From Planococcus citri (taxonomy: Eukaryota; Arthropoda; Insecta; Hemiptera; Pseudococcidae), in contig NC_088680.1 in NCBI RefSeq assembly GCF_950023065.1, forward strand, positions 22,184,559 to 22,248,558: 64,000 nucleotides of DNA, written 5' to 3'. Positions within the stretch are counted from its first letter, which is position 1, and every line of letters starts with the position of its first letter. A program made the position numbers and the translations under genes. The notes below the pieces were generated by a model that worked only from the letters and a program-made list of their open reading frames with translations, was not told the origin of the DNA and did no database searches. Positions 47,726 to 59,700 of this stretch are shown piece by piece.

Positions 47726-50700
47726 TTACCGTATGAAACTCTGATTATAAAAGGCAGCCGCGGCCGCCGAATACATCGAGTTCTGCGTCGGATCTTGACC
47801 GTACTGATTCTGTGCCGCAGCCACGTTCATTACCCCCATCCTAACGGGTATCTGGCCCTGGTTAATGAACGCAGACGACGCTCCGTTCGTAATATAACTC
47901 AACGTCTGTGCTGTCGGAGCCGGTTGCCCGGCCATCTGGTAACCGTACGGGCTACCGCTGTACCGGCTCATCATCGGATTAATAGCCACATTGGCACTCA
48001 TCGTGGATCTAGCTGCGCTCGAATTAGCCGACCCGTGATGACCGCCACCGCCTCCTCGAGACGATCTATAATTACTAGCCGAAGAAGGCGCAGGGGACGG
48101 CGCATTCGTCGAAGCTCCCGGTGTCGAAGACGACGAAGGCGAAGGCGGCGGTGGTATATTTTGACCGGGGGCGAATAACTTGTAATTTTGAGAGGTAAGA
48201 TGATGAGTTCCCGGAGGCGTCGACATGTTCACATGAGACGACGACACAGACGGCGGTGGCGTTAGATTTATGGGCGAAGAAGGGGTCATTGGTCCGGCAC
48301 CGGCGCTACTGCAATGTCCAGGCAGTACATCCAGACCGTTGGTGAGCTGTTGCAGTTTAGCCAAGCTGCCAGGATTGGCTGGCTGCGTGTTTTGCATGCT
48401 GCGACTACCGCAGCCTGGCGGAGCTGGCCCGGATGAGGGAGATGTCGAACAGATGGACGTTGCCGGATGCATATGAGGTGAATGGTGCATCGGCGTCTGG
48501 ATATAGAACCCGGTAGGCGAAGAAGTCGAACAGGGAGACGATCCGAGTCTCTGTTGAGACGAAGGTGGCGGCTCCGAAGCAGTCATTCGGTTATGTATGA
48601 CCGTGGTGACCGGTACGCTGGGCGGATACGATCCTGTGGGCATCTGCGACACACCCAAGTACCCACTTTGCGAAATAACCGCCGCGTGATGGCCGTGAGA
48701 GTACGCGGTTGGTATCTGGTGATGTCTGCTTTGAGCCGATGGCTGGTGATTGACGACCGGAGGAGTCGAACGATGAGTTAGAGCAGGCGAGACGCTGTTA
48801 TTAGGCGTAGTCGTGTTCAGACCACCGCCGACCACGAATCCTGGATTAATCGGACTGTGAGGATTTGCGATCGATGGAGGAGTCGATCTGTGATGAATAG
48901 AATTACCGCTCATGTTACCGTTAGCGGTATTATTATGTTGGGGTTGTTGGCTACCGCCTCCTCCTGCTCCACCGCCCACCGATTTATTCCTATGATGATG
49001 ATGGTGATGATTAACGTTGCTACCGGCGTTCTTACTTCTACTCTGCGACGACGACGACGACGAAGACGATTTGCTCACATGAGGCGACATCATCGGCATC
49101 GGACCTTGAGCGTGCAACTGAGACAGCCCGTGAACCTGATGCGATTGCTGCAGATGCAAAAACATCTGCGGTTGATCGAAGTACATCGGATGCATCGACG
49201 GTAACGACGTCGAAGGCGGTCTCGTTATCGACTCTGGACCGGACGAGGTGTTCATATCGTTGGACGAAATCGAATTAGGCGACTCGATATTCAAATGGGC
49301 TCCATCCATATCGTACTGACCGCCGTATCCATGCACCGAATGCACCGAGTTGGTAGTCGAATCCGGCGTATAAACTCCCATACGACTATCCGACCCGTGA
49401 GGCGAAGGTATAGGCTGCTTCATCATCATTCCACCGCTGATGAAATGCTGCCCCGAATCGATATTCGTCACAGAGGCAGCGGCTGCATTCATATGCTCTT
49501 CATCTCGACGCATCGCTCTGTACTTCATTTCTTCCTGCATTTTGGACACAGCTGCGGCCATTTCCGCAGGCGAAGACGTATCTATGACACCGTTCGACGA
49601 ATACAGAGGCGCTTTAGTGGCGCTTTTTTTATCCTTACCGACGCATTTCGAGCGTTCTTTGAATTTAATCTCTTCGTCGGCCCCATGAGCCATTTTTTTC
49701 ACTTTCGTTACAGCCTGTTCGAGATTTTTTCTACCGTTATTCCTCACCGAGCCTGGCAGCTCGCCATTGCCGCCGATAACGTGACCGGGAGGAAGCGACG
49801 ACGACATCGAATCGATACATTTCTCTTTCAGTTTCACAGGACTAGTAGATTTCAGTCTTTTGCTTTTCGAATATTTATCCGACTGCGTCTGCTGCAGGTG
49901 CTGATGCTGTAATTGTTGTTGGTGGTGTTGATGTTGTTGTTGATGCTGCTGCTGCTGATGTTGCTGTTGCGTGTGATCGAGTTTCGAAGAAGCTGCTGCG
50001 ACAGCTGCCGCTGCTGTAACCGCTGCCATATTCATAGCAGCTTGCGAAGTGAATTCGTGATGCATGTTTACCATGTTATGATGATGGGGATGATGCGGCG
50101 GTGCCGGATATCCTCGGCCATCGGCGAAATTCACCATTTTATCGGTTCCCATCAGAAAAGGCGGAGGGAACGAACCGTATGGCATTTGGCCGGCGTTCGG
50201 TGGCATCGGGTTAATGTAACTTTTAGCCGCAACGTTCATATCCGGATGGCTGACTTTATCTTTAGTAGGTGATTTATCGTCACCGGGATATCTATACTTC
50301 TCCGATCCGATCATCTTATCGGATACAGGTTTCTCAACCGAAGAATACTGATTACCGTAATAGCTGGTTACTTTACGAAAGGTGCTATTACTACGATGTT
50401 CGTCGTGATTATTGATGTTATTATTAGGTAGAGCAGGTTGCGAATACACAGGTCCTACGGTACCAGGAGGCGAGCTATTCACAGCAGACGACTGAATCGC
50501 AGCTGCTGGGGTGACGACAGGTAATGCAGGAGTAGGATCGGAATCATGACTAGATCGGGCCGGTGGTTCCGGCATACTTTGTACAACAGATATATTATTA
50601 TTATTGGACGTAAGCGGCGACGGTGTACTCGAACGGTGAACTTCTTGATGATCATGTTTTGGTGTAGCCGGCATTCGCGAAGCAGGCGAACCCGACGGCT

Positions 50701-53700
50701 CAGAGGGCTGGTTCAATTGATGACCAGGTGCCGGCGACTGGGCCGATGTTAGCTGCGTAATTGGAGCCAATGACGGAGGTTGCGGCGAGTCGGTCTTCGG
50801 CGTGGATGGCCGCGTCATTCGCGGAGAAGGACAAAGCGAAGGCGAACCCGACGGCTCAGACGAATGGTTCGGTTGGTGACCAGGCGCCGCCGACGGTGCC
50901 GCTTCCGGCAGCGTGATTGGTTCCAAGGTTGGAGGGTGCAACGATGGCTTTCTAGGCGTTTCGGTTTTGGCCGCCGGGTTCATCGCGTTTTTTGACTGCT
51001 CCGGGTCTGCGACTGGTGTGCAAGGTGGGATCTTCACCTCGGCTACGGAGTTTTCACCGTTCGTGATGCTGGTAACGTTCGATTCGGTTTCTTTTTCAGT
51101 GTCCTGAGAACAAGGCGAAGGGCAAATTAAATTACATACATCGAGGATTTAAAAAAGCACAAATTTTCATCAATTTTTTTGAATGGGAAACGAGAGAAAG
51201 TTTTTTTTTTTCAAATTCAAAACCGAAATCTTCAGATTTTTTTTCTGATTTTTCATCAACCACCAAAAACTTTTGAACATTTCAAAATTTTCGAAAATGA
51301 AAAGTTTCAATAAAATATTATTTCAGATATCAATTTTCAAGGGAAAGGAAAACTTTTTTCGGTTATTTTTTCAATTCAATATCACTCGAGAAAAAAATAA
51401 TGTTGATGGATAAAATCGAAGTTCTAAAAGGAAGAGAGAATAAATGGAGAATTTCAATGATTAAAAAAAAGGAAAACAGGCACAAGGGGGCTAACAAGCA
51501 GCACAATGTAAAAAACTGGACAAAAGCGAGACTTCGAGCAGGACATTTTTTCAAATACTCGATTTTTTGTGTGAGAGGGGGAAAAAGTTGAATTTTTTCA
51601 ATTTATATCACTCAAGACAATTTTCAAAAAAATCAAAATTCTGAAATCAGGAGAACAGGAATGGAAAATTTCAATGATAAAAAAAAGTTTGAAAAAGCGA
51701 AACAGAAGGCATTTTTAAAAATTTATTTTTTTGAAGGAGCGATGAAGGGCGTCAGAATTGAAATTTTTCAGATTTTTTATTGTTAAAGAAAACGTGTTAC
51801 TTTTTTTCTTCAGTCAAAATTCTGAAACCTTCAGATGAATTTTTTCAATCACATAAATTTTGAAGTTTGAATATTTGATTTTAAAACTGGAAAGACAGAA
51901 AATTTTTCCAAATACATACCTATTTCAGGTTTTTTTTTAAAGGGGGGGGGGGGGTGATCAAAATTGCATCGGATTATTTCATTTCAATTTCATATAACCC
52001 AATAAAAGAAATTTTGCTACCCTGAAAAAAAAAATTAAAATAAAATTTTAATGTTTGGTTTTTAAAAAATGGAAAACTAGGTAATTTTTCATGCTTTAAT
52101 TTTTTTTTAAGGTAAAATTTATTCCATTATTTCTCTTTTTTTATTTTTTAAAATTTTTATTCTTTCATTTGAGGAAAGGTTCTACAAAAATCAAAAAAAA
52201 AATAGAGAATAATTGGAGAATTTCAATGATTTCAAAGATCCAAAACAATACAAAAAATACAAGGTGTCCAAAAAGCAAGACGAGCAAAAAACAGGACGAA
52301 TACGGGACCATCTGGACATTTTTTTGAACACTCAATTTTCAAAATAGCAGGACAAGAAAGTTGGAACTTTTCGGATTATTTCATTAATTAAAAAAATATA
52401 AATTTGTCTGAATTCAGAATACTAAAATCTTCAGTTTTTTTCTGATTTTTCATCCAAGAAAAAAAATTAAATTTCTGAAAAAAAGAAAAAATGGAAAATT
52501 TAAATTATTCAAAAAAATGAGAAAATGGCCCTTTTTTCCAAGTACAAATTCCAAATTATTTGTTGGCAGGGGGGGGGGAGTGGGAGGATGGTAAAAAATA
52601 TCAGATTTTTCTTTTCTTTCAATTTTATATCACTCAAAATTAAAAAAAAAAAATCAAAATTCTGAAAGCAGAAGAACATGAATGAAAAATTTCAATGATA
52701 AAATATGTTTAAAAAAGTGAAACAGAGAGCATGTTTATTCATTCCATTTTTTTGGAGGGGGGATGAGAGGCATGAGAATTGGAATTTTTCAGATTTTTTA
52801 TTGTTAAAGAAAAAGTGTTACTTTTTTTCTTCATTCAAAATTCTGAAATCTTCAGATGAATTTTTTCAATCACATAAATTTTGAAGTTTGAATGTTTGAT
52901 TTTAAAACTGGAAAAACATTCCATTTTTCCAAGTACATATTTCAGTTTTTTTTGTGGTGGGGGGGGGGGGGGGGTGCGGTCAAAATTGCATAGGATATTT
53001 CATTTCAATTTTATATAACCCAATAAAAGAAATTTTGTTATCCTGAAAAAAATAAAAATCAATTTTTAATGTTTGATTTTTAAAAAAATATGGAAAACTA
53101 AGTAATTTTTCATACATATTTTAATAGTTTTCAATTTTCATTTTTTTATTTGAGGAAAAGTTCTATCAAAATCAAAACTCTGAAAGAATCAGAGAATAAT
53201 TAGAGAATTTCAATTAAAAATATATAAATTTTTTTGAATTCAGATCTCCGAGTTTTTTTTTGATTTTTCACCCAAGAAAAAAATTCATATCTCTGGAAAA
53301 ATGAAAAAATAGAAAATTAAAATTATTCAAAAAAATGGGAAAACAGGTCTTTTTTCGAGTACACATTCTAATTTTTTTGGAGGGTAGGGAAGTGGGGGAT
53401 GGTAAAAAAATATCGGATTTTTCTTTTCTTTCAATTTTATATCACTCAAGAAAATTTAAAAAAAAATCAAAATTCTGAAAGATGGAGAACATAAGTGGAA
53501 AATTACAATGATCAAAAAAATAGAAAAAAGTAAAACAGAGCAAAAGCAGAACTTTTAGCATGGCATTTTTTCAACCATTCAATTATTCTTTTTTTTGAAG
53601 GGTAGAGGGGAAAGAGGCAGAAGAATTGAAGTTTTTCAGAGATTTTTTTCTTACTGTTGAAAAACTATTTTTTTCAAAATTCTTAAGTCTTCAGATAATT

Positions 53701-56700
53701 TTTTGAATCCATCAGTGTCGAAAAAAAATTCACATTTATGAAATCAGAAGGAAATGAATGAAAAATGTCGAAAAAAAATTCACATTTATGAAATCAGGAG
53801 GAAATGAATGAAAAATTTCGATGTTTTAATTTTTAAAATGGGAAAACGAACCATTTTACCAAATACATGATTTTTCAATTTTTTTCAGAGGGAAAGAGGG
53901 AGGGGGGTCAAAATTTTCTCCGAATAGTGTAATTTAAATTCCATATCAACCAAAGAAATGACAAAAAAAATTGTAACTCGGAAAGCAGGAAAGAATACAA
54001 AGAAAACTTCAACATTTGACTTGAAAACAGAAAAACTTGTGCAATCAAAATTCTAAAAAAGTTAGACAAAATCACAACTTTTGTAAACAGATTTAAAATA
54101 TTTCAATATTTTTAGAATTGGAATTAAGCAGGATCAACATTTTAAGACAAAATTTTTCAATTTTCAAGAAACTGATGAAAATAAATAAAAAAACAACAAA
54201 GTCTAACCAAAAAATAATTTTCAAAAATATCAAATCTTTTTATTTCGAATTCCCTTAAAATCTTAAACGAAAATTACCTATTTGAAAAAAGAATCATGAA
54301 AATTTCCTCGAAAATTGTCACGATAATATTCAACTCAGTTCATCTTTTATAATAACAAACATGTTTGTAATTCTTTAATATGTACCTTTTCCTCACTCTT
54401 CTCCTGTTTGATCTCATCCGTCGAATGTTTTTGTTCGTCTTGTTCGTTTTTTACTTCGGTTGGCTCTGATTTAACGCTATTACTGGACACATTGTTCATC
54501 TCCGGTTCAGGTTCCGGTTCGTTAATGGGTGACTTCAAATCAGCGCCGGATTCGGGCTCCATCGAAGTATTCTTGAACGATGTTTCGTTCTCAATTTTAC
54601 TCGTATCTCTATGAGGCGATGGGCTTTTATCGCGAGACATATGCGAGTCGGTCGACGAAGGTGTCAGAGGCTGAGGCGACACAGCCGATCGAGTCGACGG
54701 TAACGAAGAAGGCGACTGAGACGACGACGATTGAGAATACGCATTCGAGGACATTTGCAGCATGCGATCACCGCACGAGTACGAATCCATGTCTCCATCT
54801 TTGGTGCTAGGCGATGGAGCAGGAGATTTTGGAAAATTTACGTCGTCTTGGTTCGTAGGCGGGATATCTGACGAAGGGGTTTCTTTGTCATGGGTGTCGG
54901 TGTTCTAGAAAAAAAAAAAAATTACAAAATTAACTAAACTGAAAAATTCGTTCTCCGATATTACGATATAAAATATTGAAATACCTCTTCGGAAGTATCC
55001 ATTTTCTCAATTTTGAACGAATCGTCATTGCCCGACGCCGACGGTGGGTTTTCAGGAGCGGTTTTCTCGTTTCCATCTTTTTCGTCGTCGTTTTCATCGT
55101 GTTTTTCGCTTTTCATTTCGACAAAGACGGTCGCAGGCGGAGGGAGCTCTTCATCGTGCGAATCGGATTCGGGTTTCTTATCTAAGACTGGAGGATTATT
55201 ATAAATCTGGTTTTCGGTCTCTACTTCGGTAACAGGACATAACTGCGGCATTTGATCGTCCACTTCCATAGGGCTATTTTGAAAAAAACACACAAAATCC
55301 ATTAATTAATACCTTACATCGATCATTTCGGATTTTTCGTAATTTATACAGATTTTCGTACCTTTCTTCGGTAGTACTTTTAGTCTTCTTAGCTTCCTGT
55401 TTCGCTTTCCTGGCAATCCATCGTTTCTTGGCTGCCAACGAATGTTGTTTTTTCAACGCTGATTTCGCTTTCTTCTTGATCGGCGTCTTTTTACGTATAA
55501 TTACAACCGGTTCTTTGTCGTTTTCTTTCGGCGGTGCGATTTCTTTAACCGGAACTGGAACTGGCGTAGGTTTTTTGACCGGTTCTTCTTTTTTCATTCT
55601 GGTTAATTTAGGAGGCCTTCCGGTCGTTGGTGGTTCTTTCTTGATTTGACTTTCTTTCTGTTTTCCTTTCGGCGTTTCTTTCGTTTTCGTTTTACTCGAC
55701 TCTTGCTTTTGTTCTGAAATAAATAAAAATTGTTCTTCGTAGAATAGCTCATATTCGATAAAAGCACACAGAAAAAGATGAAAGAAGATTACTTACCGTT
55801 TTCTTGTGTTTTCTTTATCAGTCTTCGACTGGTTCGACGATTCGTTGCGTCATCTTCCGGTGAAGGGTTTTTCTCAACGACTGGTTCTTTCTTGACAGGC
55901 GTATCGGATTTTTTGCTCTAAAAAATACGGAAAATCAATTACAAAACTCGGTTATGGAAATTTCATTAATTTAGAATAAAGCGAAGCGGGTTTTACTTGC
56001 AAACGATGCGATTCTAAAACAAAATCGGTCTTTGAAAAATTCAATTCAAATCGAATTCCAAGATCAGATGTTTCAAAATTATACATCGAACAACTGCACT
56101 ATTTGATGGAAATCATTAAACAAATATTGACGATAATTCAATATTTTCGATGCAATTTGACATTCGATTTTTCAGTTTAAAAAAAGACATTTCCCCTCCA
56201 TTCGTCCTTTAATCATTCTCCAGCGATATGACGTTGAATTCAATTCAAAAAAAAGGTCAATCCATCTTTTCATGGCGCTTTATATTCATTTTGCGTGAGA
56301 TAACAATATTAACAATCCATCCACCATTTTCAATTCAAATCTATTTCGGTTTCTTTTCAATCCAATCAACCGAATGAGTTCATTTATGAAACGTTATCGT
56401 AAAATCAAGCGAACCGCCACCATTGATGAGTAAAACGTTCAAAAATCAGCGAAATCGTCAACTGAATTCGACTTCTTTCAATCAAATCATGATCAATTTA
56501 TCGGGCAAACGTTCGACCAAATCTTCCAAATAAATTTGCAATTCGTGTACGTAAAAACCAGGGACGATTAAACATGATTCAAACAATTTTATTTAGAACG
56601 ATAATCAATCAAAAGTTTCGAATGAAAACTTTCAGGGTTACTACTCTACAAAAAAATATATATCAAGCACCAAAAATTTCACGGGCAAATAACTAAGCTA

Positions 56701-59700
56701 CTGATAAAATATAAATCATTTTAAATCGACTAAACTAAAAGTATCAAAAGCTGTTTCGATTCCTAACTCGGATTGAGGAATTCGAGGCAAAACGACCTTA
56801 AAATCTACACCCCAGCACGACACCTCAACACTTACATCTTTGCTGGTTTTTCGTGACGGAGTCGACTTGGGGGTATCGGGAACTGATGTCGATTCTTGAG
56901 CTTTTACCGTACTCAATCGACTCGATTTCGGAGCCGGAGCAGGAGCAGGAGCCGGAGTTGGTTTTTCATCGCTTATTTTGGACATTTCCAAGTAGGAAAT
57001 TTTTCTTCTCTTTTTACCACGTTGTTCGGCTGTCTCTTCTTCGGGTTCTGGTTTTTTCTCTTCTTGGACCGGTGGTAATCTAGACATAAGGAATCACGAT
57101 TAATTTACTAATCGTCGATTTTAACGTTCGATTTATGAAATATATTATCGTACCTCGATGTTCGTTTCTTTGGAGCGGGAGTTTCTGGTGGAGCATTTAG
57201 CACTACAGCTTTACGTTTTTTACCGATTTTAGGCGTCGATTCGGGTGCTTGTTTTTTCTGCTGCGGTAATTTCGATGAACTGGCCGATGTTTTACTCTCG
57301 GCTCGTTCCGGTTTCTGTTTAACAGGTTCCGGTTCGTCTTCTTCGTCTTTATCGTGTTTCTCCTGCGAAAATAAACGTCGAGTTAACATCGGATTCGATT
57401 AAGTTCGTGAAAACCATCACGAAAGTCTTGGTTTTACCTCTTTGAATTGTTTAGTGGCAATGGGCGATATCAAAGGTGTCCATATTAATCGTTCCGGATC
57501 GATACGTATACGTGTTTTACTTTGGGCAGCTTTCTCGCAGTAGGATTCGATCATCGGCCAATCCATGACAAAAATCACTTTACCGTCTGATAATTGCCTG
57601 ACCATATCTAGCGATTGGATCGTATACGCGATGTCATGGCTCATAATACCTGCGCAGAACAAAATCACCGAGAAAATCAGTCAACTTGACTACAAAATTA
57701 TATATACGTTGGGATGTAGATAAAACGATATCGTACCGGTTTCTTCGCTTATATCATCGATGCTGGTAGATTTTGAATTTTTGTGATCGTGGAAATATTG
57801 TAAAATCACCGATTTCCAGTAAGCGTGATAGGAAACTTGACCCAAATCTGATAATGGCTTCTCAGGAGTACCGGGTTTGCCTTCTTTTCTCGATAGTAAA
57901 TAACCTACGACAGGTAATTAAAAATAAGTAACTTTACTCCAGCAGAAGAATATAAATTGGAAAAAATTTACAGCGGGTACGTACTGAAGTCAATTAAAAA
58001 TCTACCGTAGCCTTTTCGCTGATATTGTGGTAACGTCATGATACAAGACACGTTGTATTTTTGCTGGCAATGTTTCTCTTTTGAAAAATAACCGACTAGA
58101 TGACAACCCTGGAACACGGAAATCAATATTAATAACGTTATCTTGGCGCAGAAAAAAAAATCGAGTCGAGATATGTACGAAAAATAAAACCAACCTTTCG
58201 GTCATTTTGAGTCAGAACATAAAACAGGAACGGTTCGACATCGTAATACAACGTTTTGTGATCCAAGAATAGCTTAGCCAATAGGCACAAAGTCTGACAG
58301 TAAATTTTACTCGTGTTTCCATCCACCTGCGCAATAAAAAATATGTACATTTAGTCGCAAGAAATTATAATCTAAATCGTGTGACGATTCGAAGATGAAC
58401 TACCACTTGGGCTGACAAGGGAATTACTGCGATTTTCGGAAAAAGCATCTGCAGGACCCCCTTTACTAAAATTTCAGCTGCCCAAAATGGATTTCAAGTT
58501 GTTTGAGGTTTAAAAAATCCAAGATTAATTCGTTTCAAAAATTCACTTTTTAAATTTCTTTTTTTTTTTTTTCAAAGTGAGAAAATATTTATTCAGTAAA
58601 GTAAAAACGATGAAAATAAAGTCTTGAAAAACGATATCAAAAAATAATATCAATTCTCCTGAACTAATTTATAACATATCGGATCATTCTCGAGTCTCCA
58701 GCTCGGCTTTCTCCAGAATTTTTGAACTTCTCCAAAAGCTGCAGAAATTCATAAGCTCAGCTGAAATCGAATTGTGGTCTATTTTCGACTTGTTTGACCA
58801 GTTAATCTATATCTGAGCCTATTCCAGGTGCACACCTGGAGTGTTTTTTTGACCAGCATATTTATAAGGGAAAAAATTCAAAAAATTAATTGATCGAGGG
58901 AGAATTTTTGAAATTTGCATGAATTGCTGTATCTTGTCTAAAACTAACTCCCCGAATCCGAATTTCATCAATTCGAGTCCATCTGGAGCCTCCAGCGCAA
59001 TTTTTCATTGGTGTGGAAATCAATTTGGTCAGCTAAAAATCGAGTAATGGCTCATTTTCTACTTATTTAACGAGTTTTTTTTTTTCATTTGAACCAATAT
59101 CTAGCCTTTCCAGGTGAATACCTGGAGTGGTTTTTTACCAGCATATTTATTGGAAAAAAAAATTAAAAATTCACTAATAATGGGGAAAATTTTGAAATTA
59201 GTACAAAGTACAAATCGCTGTAACTTGCGTAAAATCAACTGTTCAAATCCGAATTTCGCCATTTAGAGTCCTTCTGGAGCCTCCAGCGCAATTTTAGATT
59301 TCTCCAGAATTTTTAAATTTCTCCAGAAAACTTTAAAATCAAATTGGGCAGCTAAAAATTGAGTTATGGCTCATTTTCTACTTATTTAACGAGTTTTTTT
59401 TTTTCATTTGAGTCAATTTTCAGTCTTTTCAGGTGAACGCCTGGAGTGGTTTTTTACCAGCATGTTTATTGGGAAAAAATTGAAATTTACTGATAATGGG
59501 GAAAATTTCGAAATTAGTAAAAATCCCTGTAACTTGTGTAAAAACAACTGTTCAAATCCGAATTTCACCATTTTGAGTCCTTCTGGAGCCTCCAGCGCGA
59601 TTTTAGATTTCTCCAGAATTTTTTTAATTTTTCCAGAAAACTTTAAAATCAAAATTGGGCAGCTAAAAATTCAGTTGTGGATTATTTTCGGATTGTTTAA

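Noticed and set aside
47795..50995. Several long plus-strand arginine-rich open frames opposite the KAT6 last exon
   Set aside because: They are antisense shadows of a GC-rich, low-complexity coding exon; they have no start context, domain or splice logic.
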